Below, in pieces: positions 6,240-14,194 of a stretch of DNA of 19,558 nucleotides. Every line of letters begins with the position of its first letter. Positions within the stretch are counted from its first letter, which is position 1. Source of the stretch: B4-G1 sp964393895 (GTDB lineage: Bacteria > Chloroflexota > Anaerolineae > B4-G1); the NCBI GenBank assembly GCA_964393895.1, contig CAYMWP010000088.1:1-19558 (forward strand), in the 5' to 3' direction. The notes beneath the pieces were generated by a model. That model was not told the origin of the DNA. It did no database searches and saw only the letters and a list, made by a program, of their open reading frames with translations. The position numbers and the translations under genes are program-made.

Positions 6240-7289
6240 ATGCAGAGGACAACTTCATTTGGCAGTGTGATTGTGGAGAGGATCACTGGAAACCCGGCCG
6301 CCTCGGTCGTGATGGTCGGTTCTCTGGTGTTGGCCGTGGTGATCGGCGTGTTTGGCGGCGCGGCCCAGCTCGTCAACGCCGTCGTGACCGGCGGTATGTG
6401 GGCCCTGTTGGCGGTTGGATTGGCGCTGATCTTTGGCGTGGCGAACGTCCCCTACTTTGCCCACGGGGAGTCCTTTATGATTGGGGCATACGTGGCCTTT
6501 TTTGTGTTCGACCCGATAAAAACCTACCTCCAGGATAACTCGAATCCACTTCTGTTCGCCTTGGGGCCTTTTGCCGCCGTATTGGCGGCAGGAGTCGTCG
6601 GGTTTGCCTTGGGCGTGGGTCTGGAGAGGCTTTTGTTCTATCCTCTGAGGCAAAGGACCAAGGCGGGGGAGTGGGTCATGAACGCCTTCCTGCTGACGTT
6701 GGGGATATCGTTTGTAATTATCAACGGAACGACGCTGGTGCTGGGCCCGAACTTTCAGGGGATTCCTTACTATTGGGCCGTGGACCCGCTGGAACTCGAA
6801 TCCTTAGAGGTCAGAGTCACCGTCGACCGGCTCGTCTCTTTTGGCATCGCGATTATCACGATCGTTGCCCTCTGGTTCTTTTTGCGGCGCACCCGTATCG
6901 GCCGGGCCATTCGAGCGGTCGCCCAGGACGAGGTTGGCGCCCAACTGGTGGGCATCAACCTCAACTTTGTCTACGTTCTGACTTTTGGCCTGGCCACTGC
7001 CACGGCGGCCATAGCGGGCGCCAGCCTGCTTTCCATCTTCCAGGCCTATCCGACCGTGGGACTCATACCGCTCTACACCGCCTGGTATGTGGTCATTCTG
7101 GCTGGGCTGGGGAACGTGGCCGGAGCTATCGCCGGTGGTTTTATCGTGGCCCTGCTCCAGACGGCGACGCAACAGTGGGTGGGTATCGGCTGGGCAAACG
7201 TGGTCCCCATCGCCGCGATGGTTCTGGTGTTGCTCATTGTGCCCTCAGGCATCTTTGGCTCTGAGGTCAAGGGCGTCCAGGAACAGTAA
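6240..7289 (+). CDS. livH: HAAT-family ABC transporter permease (LivH-like)
   Basis: Inner-membrane permease, 349 residues, ATG preceded by GGGAGG. A long hydrophobic N-terminal segment (about 20-45) and a series of transmembrane helices are evident. The family-typical segments NAVVTGGMWALLAVGLALIFG (read here as about residues 46-66) and AVAQDEVGAQLVGINLN (about 222-238, the cytoplasmic loop that contacts the ATPase) are present, followed by the conserved glycine-rich AGLGNVAGAIAGG region. The protein is somewhat longer than the usual 290-310 because of the N-terminal extension. It forms the translocation channel with the next gene product. Confidence 0.93.
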   Translation: MQRTTSFGSVIVERITGNPAASVVMVGSLVLAVVIGVFGGAAQLVNAVVTGGMWALLAVGLALIFGVANVPYFAHGESFMIGAYVAFFVFDPIKTYLQDNSNPLLFALGPFAAVLAAGVVGFALGVGLERLLFYPLRQRTKAGEWVMNAFLLTLGISFVIINGTTLVLGPNFQGIPYYWAVDPLELESLEVRVTVDRLVSFGIAIITIVALWFFLRRTRIGRAIRAVAQDEVGAQLVGINLNFVYVLTFGLATATAAIAGASLLSIFQAYPTVGLIPLYTAWYVVILAGLGNVAGAIAGGFIVALLQTATQQWVGIGWANVVPIAAMVLVLLIVPSGIFGSEVKGVQEQ

Positions 7290-7292
7290 GTG

Positions 7293-7326
7293 AGAAACCG
7301 GGTTTTTCGGAAAAAACCTGGTTTCT
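7293..7326. repeat. AGAAACC-family hairpin repeat, complete copy
   Basis: Two 15-nt arms (7293-7307 and 7312-7326) are complementary with one G-T wobble, separated by a 4-nt loop. It fills most of the gap between the two permease genes and ends about 10 bp before the next Shine-Dalgarno. Related half or full copies occur at 28-45, 14106-14121, 15519-15583 and 19474-19490. Confidence 0.85.
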
Positions 7327-7348
7327 GAGCGCGTAAAGGAGTATAACT

Positions 7349-8401
7349 ATGGCATCAACACAGGCTGCAAAAGGCAATCGTTCCGCTTGGGATACTATTG
7401 TAAGAGGATTGGAGGCCGTTGGCATCAAGCCCCTGGGCGCGGTCTCGCTGGTGGTACTGGCCCTCCTGCCCCTGGTCCCGCCCTTTAACCAGGAGCACAT
7501 GATGCGGTGGCTAATTATGGGCGCATATCTCGCCGCCCAGGCGGTCGCCTTTGACTTTACGAGCGGTTACATCAACGTGGTCAACTTTGGCTTTGCCGCG
7601 TTCGTGGGGCTGGGAGCCTATACCTCGGCCATCCTGGCCAACGACACGCCGTTGTTGATCGTGCAACTGGGCATCTCTCCCTGGATCGGAATGTGGATCG
7701 GCGCGCTCGTGGCCGGATTGTTGGGCCTGGGACTGGGAGCGTTGACCCTGCGGTTGCGCGGCATCTTTGCCGCTTGCCTGGCCTGGTTCGTGGGCATTGC
7801 CCTCATGGGGACAGCGCGTAACACGATGAGCTTGACTCGAGGGGCACTGGGCCTGCATCCTCCCCGGCTGCTGGAAACAACGAGCAACCTGCCCTACTTT
7901 TACATCATCCTTGTCATGTTGCTAGTGGTCTATGTCACGCTGAGGCTGGTGACCAGGACGCGCATGGGGCTGGCTTTCAGGGCTATCGGCCAGAACATTG
8001 ACGCCGCCCGGGCCTCCGGGATCAACCCGACCAGGTACCGCGTGATCAACTTTGCGCTCTCCTGTTTCTTTGCCGGCTTGCTGGGCAGCTTTTACGCCCA
8101 CTATCTGGCCTCGCTGACACCCGATACGGTCATGCACACGTCCAAGACGGTGGAGGTGCTGACCATGGTCTACATCGGGGGGCGCGGGAGTATGTGGGGG
8201 GGCATGGCCGTCGCGTTCCCCTTTGTCTTTCTCATGAACTATCTCAGATCCAACCTGGAGGATCTGCCGGGCTTGCACCTGGTGATCTTTGGCGTGGTGA
8301 TGATCCTGGTGATGATCTATTATCCAGGGGGATTCGCTGCTGTTTACGACAGCGTGGCGACGTGGTTCAAGGGACGGCTGACCGGCGAGCGGCGCACCTA
8401 G
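7349..8401 (+). CDS. livM: HAAT-family ABC transporter permease (LivM-like)
   Basis: Second inner-membrane permease, 350 residues, ATG preceded by AAGGAG. It has the LivM pattern: multiple transmembrane helices, TSGYINVVNFGFAAFVGLGAY near 70-90, a cytoplasmic loop FRAIGQNIDAARASGIN (about 209-225) for ATPase contact, and the later YIGGRGSMWGG segment. The hydrophilic tail LTGERRT ends the protein. It completes a five-part importer whose subunits are all present once, apart from the doubled receptor domain. Confidence 0.94.
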   Translation: MASTQAAKGNRSAWDTIVRGLEAVGIKPLGAVSLVVLALLPLVPPFNQEHMMRWLIMGAYLAAQAVAFDFTSGYINVVNFGFAAFVGLGAYTSAILANDTPLLIVQLGISPWIGMWIGALVAGLLGLGLGALTLRLRGIFAACLAWFVGIALMGTARNTMSLTRGALGLHPPRLLETTSNLPYFYIILVMLLVVYVTLRLVTRTRMGLAFRAIGQNIDAARASGINPTRYRVINFALSCFFAGLLGSFYAHYLASLTPDTVMHTSKTVEVLTMVYIGGRGSMWGGMAVAFPFVFLMNYLRSNLEDLPGLHLVIFGVVMILVMIYYPGGFAAVYDSVATWFKGRLTGERRT

Positions 8402-8466
8402 CAGCACGCCATCGAGCCATCCCAACGCCCGGTTGCCAAATCGCTAGACCCCAGGAGGCTAGGGCA

Positions 8467-8718
8467 ATGAACCTTGTGGACGTTATAGGCTGGCTGGGCG
8501 CTGCGTCGCTTCTCGCAGCTTATGCTCTGGTCTCTACCAAAAAGCTGGAAGGAAACTCGATAGCCTATCAACTGCTCAACCTGGCAGGGGGCATCTTCTT
8601 GGTCATCAATTCGTCCTACTATGGAGCTTATCCCTCTGTGGCCGTGAACGTCGTGTGGATAGGAATTGCGATCTATGCGATGACCAGTGTAGCCCGGCGA
8701 AAGTCCGCCCGCAATTGA
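8467..8718 (+). CDS. Small membrane protein, CBU_0592-like
   Basis: An 83-residue protein with ATG at 8467 after AGGAGGCT (about 8454-8461). Three hydrophobic segments are visible (about 5-23, 36-50 and 57-74), with a basic C-terminus (ARRKSARN). Features such as GWLGAASLLAAYALVS, AYQLLNLAGG and YPSVAVNVVW match my memory of the CBU_0592 family of small bacterial membrane proteins, whose function is unknown. The same frame stays open upstream inside the permease gene, but only this part has a ribosome binding site and family-like sequence. It lies in the operon between importer and hydrolases, so a role in the same process is possible but unproven. Confidence 0.75.
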   Translation: MNLVDVIGWLGAASLLAAYALVSTKKLEGNSIAYQLLNLAGGIFLVINSSYYGAYPSVAVNVVWIGIAIYAMTSVARRKSARN

Positions 8719-8784
8719 ATTGCGCTCCGGATTTCGCGTGCGACCACGCAACCGCGGCTGTGGCGTTGCCAACCCTGGGGAAGA

Positions 8785-8818
8785 AAACCCTAAAGGTTTT
8801 CCGAAACCTTTAGGGTTT
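8785..8818. repeat. Perfect 15-bp hairpin upstream of the first M20 gene
   Basis: AAACCCTAAAGGTTT (8785-8799) and AAACCTTTAGGGTTT (8804-8818) are exact reverse complements separated by 4 nt. GCCAA/TTGGC may extend the stem across an internal loop. The AAACC/GGTTT ends resemble the other hairpin repeats here, but the core (CTAAAG) differs. It lies in the 172-bp gap before the M20 start at 8891. Confidence 0.85.
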
Positions 8819-8890
8819 GGCAAGTACCCCGAAATATTGAAAAAGATACCCACCCCCGCCTGGGGTGAGAAAAAGTGCTCGGGAGCACGT

Positions 8891-10054
8891 ATGACCTCGT
8901 TTGCAGTTGATGAGGAATTCCTAACTCAGACTCTGGTTGATTTGGTGCGCATTGATTCGCGCAATCCGTCGCTGGCCTCTGACGGCCCGGGCGAAGCGGT
9001 CATTGGAGAGTACGTGGCGGGCGCGCTGGCCAAGCTGGGATTGGATGTGACCACGCACGAGTATGAACCTGGGCGGGTGAATATCGTCGGTATCTTGGAG
9101 GGAACGGGCGGTGGTCGTTCTCTCCTTTTCAATGGTCATCTGGATACAGTGGGCGTCGAGGGCATGGAGGAGCCATTTTCTGCCGCCATCCGTGATGGCA
9201 GATTGTATGGTCGTGGCAGCCAGGATATGAAAGGAAGTCTGGCAGCGATGATGGCGGCAGTAAAGGCATTGATTGACGCCAAAATCTCGCTGGCAGGCGA
9301 TGTGATGATGACGGCGGTCGCTGATGAGGAATACCTCAGCAGCGGCACAGCGGACATTGTGAAACATTACACGGCTGACGCAGCGATTGTGGCCGAACCT
9401 ACAGACTTGGCGATCTGTCGGGCGCATCGTGGCTTTATCTGGTACAACGTGGAGACGATTGGTCGAGCTGCACATGGAAGTCGTTACGACGAAGGGATTG
9501 ATGCCAATATACGTATGGGACGTTTCTTGGCCGAGTTGGACGAGTTGGAGCAAGTGTTGCGCCAGCGTCCGCCCCACCCATTGGTTGGGCCGCCGTCACT
9601 GCATGCATCCATCATTGAAGGTGGCACGGAAATGAGTATCTATGCCGCCCACTGTCTGCTGCAAGTCGAACGGCGCACTATACCTGGTGAGTTGGAACCC
9701 CAGGCAACACAAGAGCTACAGGACATCATTGATAAGCTGTCTAAAAAGGATCCTACTTTCAGAGCTACTGTCAAACCATTCGTCGAACGCTCACCCTTTG
9801 AGATTGAGGCAAACGCCGACATCGTGCGTATCGTAGAGGCGGCCGCCGCCAAACGGCTTGGCAAAGCTCCGATGCACGCCGGTGCTACTTTTTGGACGGA
9901 CGCCGCCCTTTTGGCCGCCGCCGAGATTGATACGATTTTGTTGGGGCCAGTGGGGCGCGGCCTGCACTCTGCCGAGGAGTGGGTTGATCTAGCTTCGGTT
10001 CTGGACCTGGCCCACATCTTGGCGGAAACGTCAGTGAGTTTCTGCAATTCCTAA
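8891..10054 (+). CDS. M20-family metallohydrolase (ArgE/DapE-like), complete metal site
   Basis: Predicted dinuclear zinc amidohydrolase or peptidase, 387 residues. I start at ATG 8891, preceded by CGGGAG. The frame is open from 8720, but that stretch crosses the hairpin repeat and reads as non-protein sequence. All M20 catalytic positions are present: H83-x-D85 (FNGHLDTVG), bridging D112 (GRGSQDMKG), general base E146 and ligand E147 (VADEEYL), E169 (VAEPTD), lid-domain H195 (GRAAHGS) and the C-terminal ligand H359 (GLHSAEEW). Family members cleave N-acyl amino acids, dipeptides or succinyl-diaminopimelate; substrate cannot be assigned. In this cluster it may release a methylated amino acid from a conjugate, which is inference. 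Confidence 0.92.
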   Translation: MTSFAVDEEFLTQTLVDLVRIDSRNPSLASDGPGEAVIGEYVAGALAKLGLDVTTHEYEPGRVNIVGILEGTGGGRSLLFNGHLDTVGVEGMEEPFSAAIRDGRLYGRGSQDMKGSLAAMMAAVKALIDAKISLAGDVMMTAVADEEYLSSGTADIVKHYTADAAIVAEPTDLAICRAHRGFIWYNVETIGRAAHGSRYDEGIDANIRMGRFLAELDELEQVLRQRPPHPLVGPPSLHASIIEGGTEMSIYAAHCLLQVERRTIPGELEPQATQELQDIIDKLSKKDPTFRATVKPFVERSPFEIEANADIVRIVEAAAAKRLGKAPMHAGATFWTDAALLAAAEIDTILLGPVGRGLHSAEEWVDLASVLDLAHILAETSVSFCNS

Positions 10055-10080
10055 TTCGAGACCATCAGAGGACGAAAGCT

Positions 10081-11265
10081 ATGAGCGTTACCGGGCTAGG
10101 CTTGTCTGAGGCAGAGCACAGCGAACTCGTCGCACTCTTACAGCGGCTCATCCAGTTCCCAACCGAGGATCCGCCAGGACGTGAGTTAGAACTGGCTCGC
10201 TTTGTCCACGACAAACTGGTGGCTAGCGGTATCACGTCAGATCTGATCGAATTTCAACCTGATCGTGCCAACGTCGTTGCGCGTCTCAAAGGACGAGGGG
10301 AGCGTCCTGGCCTGGTCTTTTCCGCCCATTTCGATACGTTACCGGCAGGCCAGGGCGACTGGCGGTTTCCTCCCTTTGAGGGTCAGATCAGCGATGGCCG
10401 AGTCTATGGGCGTGGTGCATCTGACATAAAGAGCGGAATGGCGGCTATGATCGCAGCGGCGCGGCGGCTTGCGCGGGAGGAGTTGCCGCTCAAGGGTGAT
10501 TTGATCCTGGCCTTTAGCGCCGGTGAAAGCTCAAACCTTCTCGGGGCCAGACAGATGCTGTTGGACGGCAGCCTGAAGGGGGCTGGCGCTCTTTTGGTCG
10601 GCGAGCTTTCCTCCCTCAAGATACTCATTGCCGAAAAAGGAGCGCTATGGGTCAGGGCGATTGCGGAGGGTACACCGGGCCACCCGTCCGGTGCTGTCGC
10701 CGCTCACGGCGCTGGCGACAATGCGATCCTCAAGCTGGTCAATTTCATCAACCGGCTTGGAGACTTTGGACCCCAGGTGCCCGTACATTCACTGTTGGGC
10801 GAACCGAGCCTCAGCGTTGGAACTATCACGGGCGGCTCTGCGATCAATATGACCCCGGACCACGCCGAGTTGGGGCTTGATATTCGATACTTGCCGGGCA
10901 TGTCGGCGGAGGACATACTCAGCGAGTTGCGGGTATTGGCTGGTTCGGACGGATGTCGTTTATCCGCAATCACTTTCGAGATACTTGACGATAAGCCACC
11001 CATTGAGATTCCGTCTGATCATCCTTTCGTCCGCCTGTGTCGGGAATCTTGCCACTCGGTCCTGGGGGAGGCCCCCCCGCTCGATGGGGTGTCCTATTTT
11101 TCTGACGCGGCGATACTCAGCCCTGCCCTGGGCCTACCCTGGGTCATCATTGGGCCTGGTGAGATCGGCATGACCGGCCAGCGTGACGAGTATGTGTACG
11201 TGGACAGGTTAGTCGCTGCCGCAAACATCTATGTGCAGATCGCGCTGGACTTTTTACTGAACTAG
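10081..11265 (+). CDS. M20-family protein with one metal site lost
   Basis: 394 residues, ATG at 10081 with weak upstream GAGGAC, 26 bp after the previous gene. The fold-defining segments are present: H83-x-D85 (SAHFDTLPAG), bridging D115 (GRGASDIKSG), putative general base E149 (SAGESSN), E175 (VGELSS) and lid H201 (GTPGHPSG). Two metal ligands are replaced: the second Glu of the EE pair is S150, and the C-terminal His is G366 in GMTGQRDEYV. In carboxypeptidase G2-like enzymes these two residues bind the same zinc, so the second site is specifically degraded. The protein may be a mononuclear hydrolase, a variant with another metal geometry, or a binding protein. It is a distant paralog of the preceding gene rather than a recent duplicate. 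Confidence 0.88.
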   Translation: MSVTGLGLSEAEHSELVALLQRLIQFPTEDPPGRELELARFVHDKLVASGITSDLIEFQPDRANVVARLKGRGERPGLVFSAHFDTLPAGQGDWRFPPFEGQISDGRVYGRGASDIKSGMAAMIAAARRLAREELPLKGDLILAFSAGESSNLLGARQMLLDGSLKGAGALLVGELSSLKILIAEKGALWVRAIAEGTPGHPSGAVAAHGAGDNAILKLVNFINRLGDFGPQVPVHSLLGEPSLSVGTITGGSAINMTPDHAELGLDIRYLPGMSAEDILSELRVLAGSDGCRLSAITFEILDDKPPIEIPSDHPFVRLCRESCHSVLGEAPPLDGVSYFSDAAILSPALGLPWVIIGPGEIGMTGQRDEYVYVDRLVAAANIYVQIALDFLLN

Positions 11266-11325
11266 GTTTGTTAGGTATCCTCTCATTGGGGAAAGAGAGG
11301 CAAGCTGCAACTTGCCCTAAAAGGT

Positions 11326-12792
11326 ATGGAGATGACATTTGCCCAATTACTCACTTTGGAGCAGGTCGAACGCGTTCACGAGGCGTCGCTCGAGATCCTG
11401 GAAAACGTCGGCCTGCTGGTACGTAACGAGAAAGCGCGAGGGCGCTTTGCTAAACACGGTTGCCGTGTGGATTCGGAAACCCAGATCGTCACGTTCCCCC
11501 GCGCGGTAGTAGAGCGCTGCCGCGCTGCCTGTCCCCCAACCTTCACGCTGCACGGGCGCGACTCTCATTACGACCGCACGATCCCTGACGACGGCCCGCT
11601 GGTTTCCACCAGCAGCGCCGCTCCGAACGTCATTGACCTAGAGATGGGCCAGGAGCGACGGGCCCGCTCGGATGACATCGCCTGCATCGCCCACCTCGTC
11701 AACGAGCTATCGGGCTACGATGTTTTACAGGTTGCGACCACGGCCGACGACGCGCCGCCGGGTCAGTTTCACCTCTCGCGCTTTTACCCGGCGTTGAAAA
11801 ACTGTCTCAAGCCGGTGACGTGCAGCGCCCCCAACGCCGAGGAGGCCGACAAGGTCTTTCGCCTCGGCTGCCTGATCGCCGGGAGTGAGGAGGCATATCG
11901 GGCGCGTCCGTTCATAACGTACATGTGTTGCCCCCTCATCTCGCCGCTGACGATGGACGTTGGTTCGACCGAGATGTTGATGCACTTTACCGAGGAGCAA
12001 TTGCCCAGCTATACGTACATTGTGCCCAACGCGGGCGTGACGGCTCCCTTCACCCTGCTGGGGACGCTGGCACAATGCAACGCCGAGTTCCTGGCGCACG
12101 TCGTGTTGGTACAGGCGACACATTCCGGTACCCCGCTCATCTACCAGACCCTGCCGACGGCGGCCGACATGCGCACCGCCGCTTACGCGACGGGCGGTAT
12201 TGAGACGGGCATCCTCACGATGGGCTGTGCGCAGATGGCGCGCTACTATGACGTGCCCTGCGGCGCTCTCGTCGGATTGCCCAATGCCAAGGTCAACGAT
12301 GCGCAATCGGGTTTCGAGACCGGGATGTCCGCGCTGGCCGCTGTGCTGGCCGGGGTAGACTTTGTCAGCATCGGGGGCGTGCTGGACGCGCTGATGTCAT
12401 TCGACTTTGCCAAGGCGGTGATTGACAACGAGATCGCCCTCATGCTCAAGCGCGTCAAGCGAGGCTTTGAGTTCAGCGAGGAGAATCTGGCGCTCGGCGT
12501 GATCGCCGAGGTTGGCCCGGGCGGGATGTTCATGGACACGCTCCACACCCTCGAGCGCATGCGGACCACTGCCCTGTTGCCCGAGATCGCTGACCGTCGC
12601 CCGCGCCAGGAGTGGGAGGCGGATGGCGCCCTCGACGCGCAAGCGCGCGCTATGCGGCGCGTGCGCGAGATCCTGACGGGCGACAACCCGGCAGTCTTTT
12701 CACCCGACGTGGACGCGCGGATTCGGGCCGAGTTTGAAGGACTGGTCGTGGGAGAGGCGGTGGCCTGGGGTGGGGGGGGCGGTGCTGGATAG
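11326..12792 (+). CDS. MttB-like corrinoid methyltransferase, non-pyrrolysine (copy 1)
   Basis: Member of the trimethylamine methyltransferase (MttB/COG5598) superfamily, 488 residues; a TIM-barrel fold is expected. The ATG at 11326 or the one at 11332 could be the start; AAAAGG (about 11319-11324) is placed better for 11332. It opens with LTLEQVERVHEASLEILENVGL, the N-terminal pattern also seen in the two later paralogs, and shares YGLPS-like YDVPCGALVG and QSGFETGMSAL with them. No amber codon interrupts the frame, so it is not a pyrrolysine enzyme. Characterised non-pyrrolysine relatives move a methyl group from quaternary amines to Co(I)-corrinoid protein. It is clearly diverged from copies 2 and 3. 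The C-terminus runs through a tract of eight G residues (12772-12779), giving a poly-Gly tail. Confidence 0.88.
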   Translation: MEMTFAQLLTLEQVERVHEASLEILENVGLLVRNEKARGRFAKHGCRVDSETQIVTFPRAVVERCRAACPPTFTLHGRDSHYDRTIPDDGPLVSTSSAAPNVIDLEMGQERRARSDDIACIAHLVNELSGYDVLQVATTADDAPPGQFHLSRFYPALKNCLKPVTCSAPNAEEADKVFRLGCLIAGSEEAYRARPFITYMCCPLISPLTMDVGSTEMLMHFTEEQLPSYTYIVPNAGVTAPFTLLGTLAQCNAEFLAHVVLVQATHSGTPLIYQTLPTAADMRTAAYATGGIETGILTMGCAQMARYYDVPCGALVGLPNAKVNDAQSGFETGMSALAAVLAGVDFVSIGGVLDALMSFDFAKAVIDNEIALMLKRVKRGFEFSEENLALGVIAEVGPGGMFMDTLHTLERMRTTALLPEIADRRPRQEWEADGALDAQARAMRRVREILTGDNPAVFSPDVDARIRAEFEGLVVGEAVAWGGGGGAG

Positions 12793-12850
12793 GCTGCTGG
12801 CTTGAGCCGCCGGATGTTGTTTATCCGCGTTTCTTTTATGGAGGTTTTGG

Positions 12851-14065
12851 ATGGGGCGTGTGTTCGTTCCTACTGACGAGACGTTTCCCCGTACGGCCGA
12901 CGCCGTCGTCATCGGCGGCGGTATCGTCGGTGTGGCGACGGCGTTTTGGCTTTGGCGGGCCGGGCTGGATACGGTGCTGGTCGAGATGCGTGATGGCCTC
13001 TCGACCTTGACCACGCCGGAGTCTATCGAGAGTTTCCGCGCCCAGTTCACCGAACCGGCGATGTCGGAATTGGCGGTTGCCAGCATCGCGATGTTTGAGA
13101 ACTTTGCTGACATAGTCTCCATCTCGGGCTATGACATTTCTCTTCGCCATCAGGGCTATCTCTTTGTCACCGACGACTCCGAGATGACCAATGACGTGAG
13201 GTCGGCTGTGGAAAAGCACCACAAGTTAGGCGTGACCGATTCCGAGTTCCTCACCGGCGACGAGGCGCGCGCTCGCTTTCCCTATCTCTCCGATAGCGTG
13301 GTGGCGGCCACTTTCCGCCAGCGGGATGGTTGGCTCTCCACCCACGAAGCGACCCAGGGCCTTGCCAAGGGGAGCAGTGCCCGTTTTCTGGTGCGCACCA
13401 GGGCGACCGACGTTTTGCAGGACGCGCAGGGTGTGTGCGGCGTCGAGACTGATCGAGGTACCATTGCCACCCGCGCGGTGGTCAACGCCGCCGGGCCTTT
13501 TGCTGGTCAGGTGGGCCAGATGGTCGGGCTCGACCTGCCGCTGGAGCCGGTGCGCCGCCAGAAGGTCTTTATCTCGCCCAAGCCGCAGATCCCCCAGGAT
13601 GCGCCGTTGACCATTGATCTGGTGCGCGATGCGTACTGGCGGCCCGAGACAGGTGGGGCGTACATCGCCTGGGTGGATCCCGACGAACCGGTCAACCAGC
13701 AGCCCTCCGAAAGCCCACCCACCGATCCACACTTTGCCGCCATTGTCCTGGAAAAACTGGTAAACCTGACACCCTTCTGGGAAGAGGTCGCGATGGGCTT
13801 GAAAAAGACCGACGTTCATCCCAGCGCCGGATACTATGTCTACACGCCCGATGACCAGCCGCTCATTGGGCCGACGCCCAAAGTGCCCGGTTTCTATCTG
13901 AACTGTGGTTATTGGGCCGGCGTGATGCTCTCCCCCGAAGCGGGCAAGCGGGTGGCCGATCTGGTCACCGGGGCGATGGATCCCCAGGATAACTCTCTGC
14001 GCCCCACGCGCTACGAGGAGGGGATCGTCGTCGAGGGGGATAGCTTCCTGCGGGGGCGTCGCTAG
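12851..14065 (+). CDS. FAD-dependent oxidoreductase, DAO family (sarcosine/dimethylglycine dehydrogenase-like)
   Basis: 404 residues, ATG at 12851 after GGAGG. The N-terminal dinucleotide-binding motif is GGGIVG (22-27), with ribose-binding E45 at the end of the second strand (DTVLVE). HQGYLFVTDD near 100-109, the second Rossmann segment RAVVNAAGPFAGQV, and the C-terminal PLIGPTPKVPGFYLNCGYWAGVMLSPEAGKRVADL region are typical of the glycine-oxidase/SoxB/DadA group. The usual GASGRNxGH segment after the ribose acid is replaced by LSTLTTPESIESFRAQF, so covalent FAD attachment is not evident. The likely role is oxidative removal of an N-methyl group or amine oxidation, which would follow a first demethylation by the MttB-like enzymes. 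Substrate and electron acceptor are unknown. Confidence 0.88.
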   Translation: MGRVFVPTDETFPRTADAVVIGGGIVGVATAFWLWRAGLDTVLVEMRDGLSTLTTPESIESFRAQFTEPAMSELAVASIAMFENFADIVSISGYDISLRHQGYLFVTDDSEMTNDVRSAVEKHHKLGVTDSEFLTGDEARARFPYLSDSVVAATFRQRDGWLSTHEATQGLAKGSSARFLVRTRATDVLQDAQGVCGVETDRGTIATRAVVNAAGPFAGQVGQMVGLDLPLEPVRRQKVFISPKPQIPQDAPLTIDLVRDAYWRPETGGAYIAWVDPDEPVNQQPSESPPTDPHFAAIVLEKLVNLTPFWEEVAMGLKKTDVHPSAGYYVYTPDDQPLIGPTPKVPGFYLNCGYWAGVMLSPEAGKRVADLVTGAMDPQDNSLRPTRYEEGIVVEGDSFLRGRR

Positions 14066-14100
14066 ACCTGAGAACGCGTATTCGCAGGATTAACGGATTG

Positions 14101-14148
14101 GCCAGTGAGAAACCAGGTTTTGCTACTTTTTACAGACTGTACACTGGC
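14101..14148. repeat. Half copy of the AGAAACC repeat within a 7-bp dyad
   Basis: GTGAGAAACCAGGTTTT (14105-14121) is one arm of the hairpin repeat, without its partner. GCCAGTG (14101-14107) and CACTGGC (14142-14148) form a perfect 7-bp inverted repeat around it. It lies in the 129-bp gap before the LarA-like gene. No clear promoter is seen. Confidence 0.55.
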
Positions 14149-14194
14149 AAATTACGATTTTCTTTCCCCGAGTCTTTGATAAGGAGGTAGGGTG

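Noticed and set aside
8194..8466. Upstream extension of the small membrane protein
   Set aside because: It overlaps the permease gene in another frame and its sequence is not hydrophobic or family-like; ATG 8467 has AGGAGG.
8720..8890. Extension of the first M20 protein from 8720
   Set aside because: It translates through the perfect 15-bp hairpin and has no ribosome binding site; M20 proteins begin close to the sequence at 8891.
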